DNA of 64,000 nt from Paludibacter sp. GTDB taxonomy: Bacteria > Bacteroidota > Bacteroidia > Bacteroidales > Paludibacteraceae. Position numbers and translations under genes: made by a program. The first letter of the stretch is position 1. Each line of letters starts with the position of its first letter. Below, piece by piece: positions 1-8,720 of this stretch. Below the pieces are notes generated by a model that saw only the letters and a program-made list of their open reading frames with translations, was not told the DNA's origin and ran no database searches. Location of the stretch: contig JARLGX010000033.1 in the NCBI GenBank assembly GCA_031292575.1, forward strand, positions 1-64,000, written 5' to 3'.

Positions 1-58
1 CTTATAATTTCGAATTCCAAGATAGTAGACGTTTTTTTTCTGAAATTTTTTCTGTTAT

Positions 59-167
59 GACCCCCAAACCCCCAAATGGGGGCTCAAGAGTGATTCTAAG
101 AAAAGAATATCATTAAAGAGAATTTTACATACTTGGTCTTAAAGCCCCCATTTGGGGGTTTGGGGGT
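59..167. repeat. CCCC/GGGG inverted-repeat element (class B), copy 1
   Basis: Two arms in inverted orientation (59-90 and 132-167). Each contains a short palindrome, CCCCCAAATGGGGG or its complement, next to a second C or G run, and they are separated by about 40 bp. The right arm begins with CTTGGTCTTAAAGCCCC, the same words as the right arms before modA, nifI2 and nifN. It lies just downstream of the small minus-strand lipoprotein gene and so shows that the repeat family is not confined to the nif region. No coding function is visible here, and nothing else is recognisable in positions 1-225. Confidence 0.8.
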
Positions 168-225
168 AAATAAAAAACTAACTTATATAAACTCTAGTAT
201 TACCGGGATGTATAATTTTTGTTTA

Positions 226-432
226 TCAATTATCATCATTATGATCGCGATGATCTCTATCACCCGATCCAATTATAAGTACAGCACCTTTATTATCCCG
301 ATGGTCATCATGTTTGTGAAACCATCCTCTATGTCTTCCTTCATCCGAACGCCGACTTACTTCGCACGAAGTCATTCCTACTAAGATCATGGAAAGGAGA
401 AAAATTGTTACTACGTTTCTAAGCTTTTTCAT
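226..432 (-). CDS. Small putative lipoprotein
   Basis: A 68-residue product with an N-terminal lysine/arginine pair, a hydrophobic stretch (about residues 7-20) and a cysteine at residue 23 in the context VGMTSC, which resembles a lipobox; signal peptidase II processing and membrane anchoring are inferred. The mature part is rich in His, Asp and Arg (HKHDDHRDN, DRDHRDHNDDN), which suggests metal or surface charge binding but proves nothing. The family is not recognised. The plus-strand reading frame over the same bases looks like a shadow because it has no plausible protein features. Confidence 0.55.
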   Translation of the reverse strand: MKKLRNVVTIFLLSMILVGMTSCEVSRRSDEGRHRGWFHKHDDHRDNKGAVLIIGSGDRDHRDHNDDN

Positions 433-615
433 ATCATTTATTTTTTATACAAAGTACGCCCTATTTATGCCTTACTATGTTACATAATTTCCTGAATATG
501 TTACATGATTCACAGATTTGGTTTTTGAAGAACCTTTTGGAGAAAGATAATTTCTTTTGAATCATTTACTCAAGGGCGATAGCTCGCTATTTCTATAGAT
601 AGCAGCTAAATACAT

Positions 616-1086
616 TTAAATGTTCAGCGATATCAACGTATTACTTTTATCATTTTTCTGGGTTGGAATAATTAAGAGCGGAATAGCGGTTTGTTGTAGG
701 GATTCATTGCTAACTCTTCCCAAAACTATTTCCTCCAACCACTTTGTGCTATGCGATCCCATAACCATCATATCCACCTTCATTTCTTCGGCTGTATTGA
801 AAACAAATTCTGCAAAATCTCCCTCCATTACTAAGGTTTCAATCATATTATTTTCAATGTGGCATTTTGATTTTTCAAGAAAATCATGAGCTGCAAGTTC
901 TAAATCGGCCATGCTGTCTAACTTCATCGATCCTACCTTTTTATATATCAATGAATAATTGACAAGTTGGCTTTTCACATACAACAGTACTACGTTTGCC
1001 TCCATTGCCTTAGCCATTAACAGGCCGGCTTCAATTATTTTTGTTGCCGAAGGATGAAAGTCTAATGCAATCAGTATCTTTTTCAT
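616..1086 (-). CDS. Universal stress protein, UspA family
   Basis: A 156-residue single Usp domain, the usual length for this family. It starts MKKILIALDF, the typical first strand, and the C-terminal part has the ATP-binding signature MGSHSTKWLEEIVLGRVSNE (a G-S-x9-G-x2-S pattern), so nucleotide binding is likely. Usp proteins are cytoplasmic stress and starvation proteins of mostly unknown biochemical role. It follows the acidic protein gene at 1116-1466 with a 29-bp gap on the same strand, so the two may be co-transcribed. A short Ser/Asn-rich tail follows the domain. Confidence 0.88.
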   Translation of the reverse strand: MKKILIALDFHPSATKIIEAGLLMAKAMEANVVLLYVKSQLVNYSLIYKKVGSMKLDSMADLELAAHDFLEKSKCHIENNMIETLVMEGDFAEFVFNTAEEMKVDMMVMGSHSTKWLEEIVLGRVSNESLQQTAIPLLIIPTQKNDKSNTLISLNI

Positions 1087-1115
1087 GTTGTAAAGTTTTT
1101 AATCGTTTTTTTGAG

Positions 1116-1466
1116 TTATTTTTCTAAGTCCTCTTCAAAATCATCATGGTTATCGCCACCCAGACTGTACAGGTTGTTTTCTTCATCTTCATTGCCGGTT
1201 TCTTCTTCCTGATCATCCAATTCAGAACCGGGCACATCTAAATCATCGCCCGTAACATCATCCATGAAATCTTTTTCATTGTTTTTACCTGCTTCTTCAT
1301 TCTCTTTATCTCTGGTTATTTGTTCGGGGTCAATTTCTTCCTCTTCTTTTCCCTGATTGTAAATATCTTCACTAACGGGATGAGTTGGATATCCGGGTAG
1401 GATGATTTTCTTTTCGTTACCTTCTTGTCTGACAAGCGGGTACTTGTTATCGGTTAGTTTTTCCAT
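1116..1466 (-). CDS. Acidic hypothetical protein
   Basis: A 116-residue protein with a strongly acidic, low-complexity composition (EEEEIDPEQ, DDQEEETGNEDEENN). The N-terminal third has a more ordinary motif around ILPGYPTHPVSEDIYNQ, reminiscent of small acidic proteins seen beside stress genes in Bacteroidetes, but I cannot name the family. No signal peptide or membrane segment is visible. Its neighbour downstream is a universal stress protein, so a stress role is a weak inference. Probably intrinsically disordered. Confidence 0.6.
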   Translation of the reverse strand: MEKLTDNKYPLVRQEGNEKKIILPGYPTHPVSEDIYNQGKEEEEIDPEQITRDKENEEAGKNNEKDFMDDVTGDDLDVPGSELDDQEEETGNEDEENNLYSLGGDNHDDFEEDLEK

Positions 1467-1490
1467 TGTTGTTTTAATTATGAATTAGAC

Positions 1491-1662
1491 ATTATGAATT
1501 ATGAATCAATGTCGTTTAATTAAGGATTTTGATTGAATTCAATCTTTATGAAACTTAGTGTTTTTGAGACTTAGTGGCTATTATTTTCTTGCCACAAAGA
1601 CTCTAAGTCTCAAAGTTCCACAAAGTAATACACTAACTGAACGACATTGAATTATGAATTAT
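1491..1662. repeat. Short palindromic MITE-like element
   Basis: The outer ends are inverted repeats: CAATGTCGT at 1507-1515 matches ACGACATTG at 1641-1649, with partial similarity extending into the flanking ATTATGAATTAT words. An inner inverted repeat, GAGACTTAGTGGC around 1566 with GCCAC and CTAAGTCTC around 1591-1611, would form a long hairpin. There is no room for a transposase. The right end runs into the stop codon of the glycosidase-like gene (1652). It looks like a non-autonomous or structural intergenic repeat. Confidence 0.5.
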
Positions 1663-2836
1663 CTTTCTGATTTCGTATTTCATCAAAAAACGGTGTACTT
1701 TTTAATTCCACACATTTGGCAGCATACAAGTAAAGTGCTGCACTCCATGTTTGCCAGTCTTGCCCCATAGGTTTTCCATCTTGTGCTTTTATCCACTCAT
1801 TAAATCCAAAATCAACATTGCCGGTTCTTGATACTTTTACAAAATGAGTCAACACACCAAGTTTCTCTTCGGCAAGCGTGTACTTTTTAGCCGCTACCAG
1901 AGCAGCAATATATATTCCGCTGATAAAGGGCCAAATACCACCGTTATGATAATCGCCGGGGTTGTTATATTCGGCATAGCGCTCATTCCATTCAGGGTCC
2001 TGTGGTTTTACAAAAGGGAAGAAGTTAGGGGGTAAACCAACTACCAGGTCGCCTTTTGCACGCATGGCAGCACATTCTTCTTCAATCCACGAAATCATCT
2101 CGTTGGCTCGTGTAGGGGAGGCAACTCCCGATAAAATGGCTAAGCTATTGCCCAATAAATCGAATCGTTCGCTGCTTAGGATTTTATACGACCATATGGC
2201 GTAGTAAGGTTTGTGTTTTACCACCAATCCTTCGTGCACATGGCGATGTATACTCCCCTCGGTAATTGTAAACTTACTCATTTCCTGTTGCATATAGTCG
2301 GCTCTTTCGTTTAAACCCAGCAATCGGAGGTAACTGTAAACAATTGTGTTTACAAATAATCCGTAACCCAGCACCCATTGTTCGTCACGCCAATCGCTGG
2401 TGGGCTGTTGTGCCACCATATATCGGTCGGACGGGCTTTGATATTCCATCCATACAAGTGCTTTTTCCACTGCTTCGTGCAGGAACTCCAACTCTCCGGT
2501 AAGTTTCCGAAAAATGGCTGTGCCAAGTAAAAACAAGGGCGTGGTATCACTCGAACCCCTGTCTTCACTATCGTGAACCAACGAAGGTATATGCCCGTGC
2601 ACACTTTGATTCTTTGCCAGGGTTTTCAATACCTTTCGAATGCTTTCCAACAACGATTTATTCCCACTCACGGCAATTCCGAAAATAGAAAACATTAAGT
2701 CGCGTGTGTAAGGTTCGGGATAGCCCCAACCTGCCGTGCGTGGAAGTCCCATAAATGGTCCGTGTGCATTGTGAAGCAACACTTCTAATGCTGCTTTCTT
2801 AGCTTCTTCAATTTCTTGTAAATCTGTTGTTTTCAT
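1652..2836 (-). CDS. Glycosidase-like protein (glycogen-debranching / amylo-alpha-1,6-glucosidase type)
   Basis: 394 residues. The N-terminal half carries GLPRTAGWGYPEPYTRDLMF and later SEDRGSSDTTPLFLLG and TSDWRDEQWVLGYG. These Asp/Trp-rich motifs suit an (alpha/alpha)6-barrel glycoside hydrolase related to the C-terminal domain of glycogen debranching enzymes or to GH100-like invertases. The exact substrate cannot be read from the sequence. There is no signal peptide, so it is probably cytoplasmic. It is the last gene of a minus-strand run with GT4, PIG-L and GH130 genes, which suggests turnover of the same glycan. The gene ends inside a palindromic repeat. Confidence 0.6.
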   Translation of the reverse strand: MKTTDLQEIEEAKKAALEVLLHNAHGPFMGLPRTAGWGYPEPYTRDLMFSIFGIAVSGNKSLLESIRKVLKTLAKNQSVHGHIPSLVHDSEDRGSSDTTPLFLLGTAIFRKLTGELEFLHEAVEKALVWMEYQSPSDRYMVAQQPTSDWRDEQWVLGYGLFVNTIVYSYLRLLGLNERADYMQQEMSKFTITEGSIHRHVHEGLVVKHKPYYAIWSYKILSSERFDLLGNSLAILSGVASPTRANEMISWIEEECAAMRAKGDLVVGLPPNFFPFVKPQDPEWNERYAEYNNPGDYHNGGIWPFISGIYIAALVAAKKYTLAEEKLGVLTHFVKVSRTGNVDFGFNEWIKAQDGKPMGQDWQTWSAALYLYAAKCVELKSTPFFDEIRNQKDNS

Positions 2837-2847
2837 GTAGTTTATTT

Positions 2848-2880
2848 GACCCCTAACCCCCTAAAGGGGGCTTTAAGACT
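2848..2880. repeat. Single arm of the CCCC/GGGG repeat (class B)
   Basis: One arm with the words ACCCCTAACCCCC, TAAAGGGGG and CTTTAAGACT, matching the left arms found after nifD and before nifN. No inverted partner is visible within the next few hundred bases; instead an 8-bp tandem repeat follows directly. It sits 11 bp upstream of the start codon of the glycosidase-like gene, so it would be in the leader or the intergenic part of that transcript. Confidence 0.7.
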
Positions 2881-3003
2881 GGCATATTAAGTTATTGGCA
2901 CATTAGCACATTAGCACATTGGCACATTAGCACATTGGCACATTGGCATATTAAGTTATTGACACATTGGCACATTGGCACATTGGCATATTGGCATATT
3001 AGC
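2881..3003. repeat. 8-bp tandem repeat (GCACATTR)n
   Basis: A microsatellite made of the unit GCACATTA/GCACATTG, degenerate in places to GCATATTR and interrupted twice by TTAAGTTATT. It starts directly after a CCCC/GGGG repeat arm and ends inside the last codons of the GT4 gene (whose stop is at 2999-3001), so the terminal residues of that protein may derive from the repeat. Copy-number change here would alter spacing between the two genes and possibly the GT4 C-terminus. Confidence 0.85.
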
Positions 3004-4141
3004 AAATCCCCAATCGGTCATTGATTATCTGCACAAACTTTTTAGCTACCACCCGGTAGTCGAAATTTGCCACAACCCGTTCACGTCCCGCTTTTCCCAT
3101 TTTTTCGCGCAGAGGTGCATCGTTCATCAGTGTTTCCATATAATTGGCAATGTCCGGCACATCGGCGCGGTAATCAACAATGCGTGGAGTATCAAACACC
3201 ACTTTATGGCCTTCTTCGTATCCGGCTGCGACACCAAGTATTACTTCGTTCACCACTATTTTCTGTGCCACTCCGGCCAATAAAGCTGTTTCGCCGTGTA
3301 CCAAGGTGTCCAGCATTCCCATAGCGTTAATGCTCAAAACCGGTTTACCGCAGGCTCCGGCTTCTACTTGCGGCATTCCGAATCCTTCCAGACGAGATGG
3401 TGCTGCATAAATATCGCACGCACCAATCAGGTATGGCATAAAGGTACGCGAAATGGTATTGACGGCATAAATAATCTTTTTCTCAATACCAAGGCTTTCG
3501 GCCAATTCCTCGTCGGATGCATCTTGAATACTGGTGCGCTGCTGTGGCCATACTTTGCACACATATTTCCATTTTGGAACTTTAGTATCAATCATGGCAA
3601 GTGCCTGCATAACTTCCCTCCCACCCTTGGAAGCAGCATCTCCACCAACAGTCAGAATCATTAATTCATCCGGAGCAATGCCAAGCGATTCACGTACGGC
3701 TAAAATTTTAGGATCATTCTTGCTGCATGGCTTAAAGCCGTCGGTATCGCAACCTACGGGTAAAACTTCTATTTTGTCGCCATTAATTCCATCGCGTACA
3801 TACATTTCCTTTACCCAATTGGAAGTAACCAAAATAAGTGGTAACGCATTTAGTACATCCTGGTAATTAGCAATGTATCCATCAGAAACTAACCACGGAA
3901 CAGCCAACGCTCCAAATTTTTGAGGATTGAGAATTAAATGAGGTGTATAACCCCAATAACCTATTCCAACCACAACATCGGGTTTAAACCAACGGTAATA
4001 CCACTCTTTTTCCTGATCCGATTCGAAATGCGCTGCATGAACATCAACTCCCAATTCCTGCAGGCCTTTATAGAGTAAATCTCCCTGCGTTGCTAATCCA
4101 CCCGGCGTTGGGGGATATTCATACAATACCAATACTTTCAT
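2999..4141 (-). CDS. GT4-type glycosyltransferase
   Basis: 380 residues, GT-B fold by pattern: the N-terminus KVLVLYEYPPTPGGLATQGD is the usual donor-side glycine loop of family 4 glycosyltransferases, and the C-terminal domain has APSRLEGFGMPQVEAGACGK, with the two glutamates of the E-x7-E motif that contact the nucleotide sugar. It probably transfers a hexose from a nucleotide-sugar donor, retaining configuration; donor and acceptor are unknown. Its first codons overlap the end of the PIG-L gene by 23 bp, indicating translational coupling in one operon. The 3' end lies in a microsatellite. Confidence 0.82.
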   Translation of the reverse strand: MKVLVLYEYPPTPGGLATQGDLLYKGLQELGVDVHAAHFESDQEKEWYYRWFKPDVVVGIGYWGYTPHLILNPQKFGALAVPWLVSDGYIANYQDVLNALPLILVTSNWVKEMYVRDGINGDKIEVLPVGCDTDGFKPCSKNDPKILAVRESLGIAPDELMILTVGGDAASKGGREVMQALAMIDTKVPKWKYVCKVWPQQRTSIQDASDEELAESLGIEKKIIYAVNTISRTFMPYLIGACDIYAAPSRLEGFGMPQVEAGACGKPVLSINAMGMLDTLVHGETALLAGVAQKIVVNEVILGVAAGYEEGHKVVFDTPRIVDYRADVPDIANYMETLMNDAPLREKMGKAGRERVVANFDYRVVAKKFVQIINDRLGIC

Positions 4142-5171
4142 AATACGATGTTTTTAATGTTTCAATAGTTGGTGTTTTAAAAATTCCCAATTCTTTTTCA
4201 AGTTTATCCAGCGACTTCTTTACAATTGGTTCAATGATTTTTGTTGAAACCTTTTCAAAATAATTTGTTTCTGTTTCAAATCTGCTTTTATTCTGTAAGT
4301 ACGCTTTACTTTTATAATAGAGCAATTTCAAAATTTCAATACTGGAAGTTTTGAATATACTCAGCTCCTTTCCTTTTTTTGACATTGATTTTATTGCCTG
4401 AAATGGATTTATAGATTGCCGCATTGCTTTAGTTGAATAATTTGTATCTGTATCAGAACAGATGGTATCAAGTTCATTAACAAAACTATCATTGTACAAC
4501 AGTTTAATGATTGCGAGTTTGGATACTTTAATATCATCTTTAAATTGGTTTAAAGACTTAATTGCTTTATGTGGACTTTTAAATTGCCAAAATGCTTCTG
4601 CCAACGGAGTCGTTTCCGCTTCCCAGCTGCTTTCTCCGAACCCATAGGTTTGGGTAATCAGTTTATATTTTTTCAACCATGTTTTTTCCGAAAGCGATTC
4701 GAACATATTGGCACTTTCAATTGCCTTTGGAAAATACTCTTTATTCCCATCTTCGTAAGCAAATGTCCAAAGTTCATTGGTCGTTATTTTTTCATCGTGC
4801 CAGAGTGTTACTACAGCTTTGTTGACTTCTTCGTGTCGCAAATGTTTGGTATATTCACCGGCAGAATCGTGAGTCAGAATTAAATCGAAATGGGTTTTTG
4901 GCAATAATTTTAATATCTCTTTTTCCACTTCCTTCTCATCCAATGGATGTTGATCGGGGCCATCATCCAAGTTGCCCATTATACCTTTGGCTTTAAGTTT
5001 TATCAGTGCATTTTTAAACCTCTCGGCCCGCTCTTTATCATCGGCACGACAAAGACACACAATAAACCAATCGTTCATTGAATGATCCAGAATTGTTCCA
5101 CCTGCCCACAATGTTTCATCATCGGGATGAGCCACAATAACTGCAACTGACTTTCTGTTTTTATTGTTCAT
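4119..5171 (-). CDS. PIG-L family deacetylase with a helical C-terminal extension
   Basis: 350 residues. The first ~200 match the LmbE/PIG-L family: AHPDDETLWAGG near residue 15 (zinc-binding H-x-D-D and catalytic Asp) and THDSAGEYTKHLRHEEV with the later zinc histidine. These enzymes remove acetyl groups from N-acetylhexosamine-containing substrates using Zn2+. The remaining ~150 residues are unusual: helical, Lys/Ser-rich, with a ~25-residue segment appearing twice (about 269-293, ELSIFKTSSIEILK, and 327-350, ELGIFKTPTIETLK). Overlaps with both neighbours (11 bp and 23 bp) tie it to the two glycosyltransferases, so the acetylated sugar is probably in the same glycan. Confidence 0.8.
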   Translation of the reverse strand: MNNKNRKSVAVIVAHPDDETLWAGGTILDHSMNDWFIVCLCRADDKERAERFKNALIKLKAKGIMGNLDDGPDQHPLDEKEVEKEILKLLPKTHFDLILTHDSAGEYTKHLRHEEVNKAVVTLWHDEKITTNELWTFAYEDGNKEYFPKAIESANMFESLSEKTWLKKYKLITQTYGFGESSWEAETTPLAEAFWQFKSPHKAIKSLNQFKDDIKVSKLAIIKLLYNDSFVNELDTICSDTDTNYSTKAMRQSINPFQAIKSMSKKGKELSIFKTSSIEILKLLYYKSKAYLQNKSRFETETNYFEKVSTKIIEPIVKKSLDKLEKELGIFKTPTIETLKTSYYESIGIV

Positions 5172-7503
5172 TTTTATATTTTTCTACGGTTAAGCGCGCC
5201 ATAAGGTAACTTACAGTCGACTCTGCTCCCTGGTTTAAGTTCACATGTGTTTCTTCCAGTCCGTCGTAACAACCACCGGTACATGGATTGTAAATAATCT
5301 GATGTAAACGGTTATCACCCAAAAACCAATTGAAAGCTATTTCCATTTTCTTATGGTACTCTTCGTCCATAAATACATCGTAAAATTTACTTAAAGTCAT
5401 AATGGTGTAAGCAACATCAATGGGTTGTTCGCCAAATTGCCCTGCTTCCTGTCCTTTTTGCAACCAGCCTTTGTTGGAAATCACTTCAATTCCATTTTTG
5501 TTGAATGTCAACGATAACAGAAAATTAAATGATGTCCGGGCAATGTCTTTATAAATACTTTCGCCGGTCATCAACCAGGCATATAGCATGGCTTCGGGCA
5601 AAATACTGTTGGCATAGGTCATATAACTTTCAAACCATTCCCAAATCATGTTCGATTCATGCTTATACATCCCAAGTAACCGGTTGGCATACAGTTGCAC
5701 TAACTCCAGGTAATCGGTTGATTTTTTCCCTTTATGAAAATAAAATATTCCTTTCAGGACAAAAGCCATTGCCCGGGGCGATTTTACCGAACTCATATTG
5801 AGCATGGCATGTTCAAAAATAGTAATGGCTTCAGCAATAATCGTTTTAGGTAAAATATCTTTCAAAGAAACCACATACCCCAATGCCCAAAGTGCTCTGC
5901 CATTAGAGTCATCTAAATTGACATCATTGTTTTGCTCTGTAAAGTTTTGTTCCTGATCCACATAATTTAAAAAGTTACCCATTGGTTGTTGGCAGAACTT
6001 TATAAATGCAAGATATTTACCTATATCGTCAATGCTTGCCTTTTCGCGGGATAACTTGTAACACATACAGGTAGCCACCAATGCGCGTGCATTATCGTCG
6101 AGCGTATAACCCGATTTGATATTGGGTTGATTAATCTTCGAAAACTGAATCATACCAAATTCAGTTGTCATAGCCTTGAAGTGGCTTAAATTTATTTCCG
6201 GCAAATTAAATTGAAGCTGGATTCTATTTCCCGACATATTTTGAAATAACATGGCATGTGCCACTGCCGAATTTTCCCAGGCGGTAGAAACTATCTTTTG
6301 GAGTGTATTGGTGATAATACTTTTGCGTAAAGGATAATCGTTCAACAAAAGATTGACACCTTCGGCCAATTGCTTGGAACTTTTGAAGTCAATTATAATA
6401 CCTGTATCTTTTGTCAATACTTCTTTGGCATGAGGGATGGGCGTAGAAATAATAGGGCAACCGCAACTCATAGCATAAGCAAATGTACCACTTACAGCCT
6501 GGTTCGGGTCATTGGTGGTAAAAAGATATATATCGGTGAGTTGCAGGTATTCAAGCAACGTAGGCAAATCGAGGTATTTGTTGATAAATTTCACATGATC
6601 TTTTATTCCAAGTTCTTTTACTTTTTCAATAAGACTATTCCGATACACCTCCCCGTCATTTTTTACTACTTCAGGATGTGTTTTTCCGATTACCAGAAAT
6701 ATCACTTCGGGACATTGCTTAATTATGGCCGGTAAGGCATTTAGGGTTGTTTCGATGCTTTTTCCTGAACTAAGCAATCCAAAAGTTGTGAGTACTTTAC
6801 GATTGGTTAACCCATATTTTTCTTTCAAAAACATTTCGCTTAAATGAGGCACTAAGTGTGTTCCATGAGCTATTACGTTTATTTTTTGCTTCGAAATGCC
6901 ATAATCATTCATCAGTATTTCAGCTGAAGTTTTAGTCATAACAATTATTGATTTACTGGCTGCAACTATGTTTTTTACTTCCAGCTTCAACCGTGCATCC
7001 GGATGGGGAAGCACAGTGTGAAAGACCACCACTACCGGTTTAATCAGTTCGTACAATAATTGCAGAAATGCTTGTTCCTGATCCTTGTAGAAACCAAACT
7101 CATGCTGAATAAGAACGAGTTGGATATGGTCATCGTCGTTAATTTTTCCGGCTAAATCCAGGTATGATGTCACGTGCGATGTGTCAAGCCTATATTTAAC
7201 CTCCCCGGGATAATCGTAACTATCTTTCCCATTTTCCAACGCACAAATTTTAATGGATAATGAGTTACTGAATTTCTTATTCAATGCCGTAATCAAATCT
7301 TGCGAATAGGTTGCTATGCCACATTCGCGTGGTGGATATGATGTTACAACTAAAATTTCAGCCTGATTAATTGTGTGATTAACCGGGGCATGATACCTGT
7401 TCTTCCGAATTGTATTGGGCGAAAGAGTTGTGCTGTCATAACTAAATATGGCTTCCTGACTGATAAGTCTGTCTATCTTTCGGGTAATATTTTCATTTTT
7501 CAT
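5161..7503 (-). CDS. GT4 glycosyltransferase fused to an alpha/alpha-toroid-like domain
   Basis: 780 residues, about twice the usual GT4 length. Residues ~45-420 form a GT-B unit: VVTSYPPRECGIATYSQDL at the N-terminus, VLTTFGLLSSGKSIETTL at the start of the second half-domain and a C-terminal nucleotide-sugar region around SGTFAYAMSCGCPIIS. Residues ~440-780 form a second domain with TLDDNARALVATCMCYKLS, DDSNGRALWALGYVVS and later WEWFESYMTYANSILPEAMLY, a repeated helical-hairpin pattern typical of (alpha/alpha)6 glycosidase-like folds. Synthesis and trimming, or binding, of one glycan may be combined in a polypeptide; this is inference. It overlaps GH130 by 11 bp upstream and PIG-L by 11 bp downstream. 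Confidence 0.75.
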   Translation of the reverse strand: MKNENITRKIDRLISQEAIFSYDSTTLSPNTIRKNRYHAPVNHTINQAEILVVTSYPPRECGIATYSQDLITALNKKFSNSLSIKICALENGKDSYDYPGEVKYRLDTSHVTSYLDLAGKINDDDHIQLVLIQHEFGFYKDQEQAFLQLLYELIKPVVVVFHTVLPHPDARLKLEVKNIVAASKSIIVMTKTSAEILMNDYGISKQKINVIAHGTHLVPHLSEMFLKEKYGLTNRKVLTTFGLLSSGKSIETTLNALPAIIKQCPEVIFLVIGKTHPEVVKNDGEVYRNSLIEKVKELGIKDHVKFINKYLDLPTLLEYLQLTDIYLFTTNDPNQAVSGTFAYAMSCGCPIISTPIPHAKEVLTKDTGIIIDFKSSKQLAEGVNLLLNDYPLRKSIITNTLQKIVSTAWENSAVAHAMLFQNMSGNRIQLQFNLPEINLSHFKAMTTEFGMIQFSKINQPNIKSGYTLDDNARALVATCMCYKLSREKASIDDIGKYLAFIKFCQQPMGNFLNYVDQEQNFTEQNNDVNLDDSNGRALWALGYVVSLKDILPKTIIAEAITIFEHAMLNMSSVKSPRAMAFVLKGIFYFHKGKKSTDYLELVQLYANRLLGMYKHESNMIWEWFESYMTYANSILPEAMLYAWLMTGESIYKDIARTSFNFLLSLTFNKNGIEVISNKGWLQKGQEAGQFGEQPIDVAYTIMTLSKFYDVFMDEEYHKKMEIAFNWFLGDNRLHQIIYNPCTGGCYDGLEETHVNLNQGAESTVSYLMARLTVEKYKNEQ

Positions 7504-8659
7504 TTTTTCTAGTTTTTGAATTTTTCTTTGTTTTAGCTACCTTCTTCACTGTAGGAATTTCCTTTACTTTCGGGGTGTCTTCAAATTTTGATTTTATTCC
7601 ATTGATTGTGTCAATATTGTTCTCTTTAACCTTAATACAATCTAATAACTCTTTTACTAAATCTGATAACTTCAACGAAGCACAAGCAATGTGTGAATCA
7701 GCTGCACCGTAATAAATAAATAAAGTATCGCCAAATATAGCTGTACCGGTAGGGAAGCAAACATTGTTCACATCGCCTTCTCTTTCCCATTCGTATTCAG
7801 GTGTAAATAACACATTGGGTAGCCGTGCCAATTCTTTTAGCGGATCATTTAAATCGAGTAAAGCCGCACAGGCCGAATAAACAAGTCCGTCCTCTGTTTC
7901 TTCAACGCCATGATAAATTAAAACCCAACCTAGTTCAGTTTCAATAGGCGGACAGCCACTCCCAATATAACTCGACTCATGTTGATAGACTGGATCCAGA
8001 ACAATATGATCCTGAAAGTTTTGAAAATAGTCATTCCAAAACTTTGGAGTTAAATCTTCAATATTTTTAATAGATACAAGTTGAATTCCCGGTCTGATAC
8101 GATGTAAAAACACCAGATTCCCATTAATCCTGCGTGGGAAAAAAACTACGTTTTTATCCCACAAAAGAATCTTTTCTTCCGGGTCGGACTCCTGGTAATA
8201 AAATTTATGATTGTGGTAATAATTCTCATTTACCCTTCCGGCCGATTCTACCAGAAAAACAAAATGCGCATAAGAAATCGGCGGTACAATCATTCCCTGT
8301 TTCTCAAAATGAATTAAATCTTTCGATGTAGCTAAAGCACCACGGGCATTAACCCCATCGTAACCGGTATAAGACATATAATACGTATCGTCAATTTTAG
8401 TAATTCGAGGATCTTCAATTCCGTGCGATTCATAATCAAATTCAGGAATCATGAAGGGTTTTTCCCAACGTTCAGCTACAGTCAGCGGCCCATCTAACCT
8501 GCAATATCCAATCGTTGATTGATTCCAAAGTTGAACTGCACGATAAAAAATATAAACACTATCGCCAACACGCATTACGGCTGGATTCAACACACCCTCA
8601 TTTTCAAATTCCGATTCGGTTTTTGATAAAATAATTCCTTCTTTTCTAACTTCTATCAT
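7493..8659 (-). CDS. GH130 family glycoside phosphorylase (mannoside type)
   Basis: 388 residues with the five-bladed propeller motifs of GH130: NPAVMRVGDSVYIFYRAV, the catalytic-Asp segment SHGIEDPRITKIDDTYYMSY, and GSGCPPIETELGWVLIYHG. Known members phosphorolyse beta-mannosides such as mannosylglucose or mannooligosaccharides, releasing mannose 1-phosphate, so mannose is probably a constituent of the glycan handled by this operon. The last ~40 residues are a Lys/Thr-rich tail (KKVAKTKKNSKTRKNEK) beyond the catalytic fold. It appears to be the first gene of the overlapping run down to 1652. Confidence 0.85.
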   Translation of the reverse strand: MIEVRKEGIILSKTESEFENEGVLNPAVMRVGDSVYIFYRAVQLWNQSTIGYCRLDGPLTVAERWEKPFMIPEFDYESHGIEDPRITKIDDTYYMSYTGYDGVNARGALATSKDLIHFEKQGMIVPPISYAHFVFLVESAGRVNENYYHNHKFYYQESDPEEKILLWDKNVVFFPRRINGNLVFLHRIRPGIQLVSIKNIEDLTPKFWNDYFQNFQDHIVLDPVYQHESSYIGSGCPPIETELGWVLIYHGVEETEDGLVYSACAALLDLNDPLKELARLPNVLFTPEYEWEREGDVNNVCFPTGTAIFGDTLFIYYGAADSHIACASLKLSDLVKELLDCIKVKENNIDTINGIKSKFEDTPKVKEIPTVKKVAKTKKNSKTRKNEK

Positions 8660-8720
8660 GATATTTATATTTTGTAATTTATTTAGCTATAATTGTGTCA
8701 TACCTTTAGCATATTTACCC

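Noticed and set aside
133-384. Plus-strand 83-codon frame over the small lipoprotein
   Set aside because: It begins in a CCCC/GGGG repeat and is antisense to a frame with a good lipoprotein signal.
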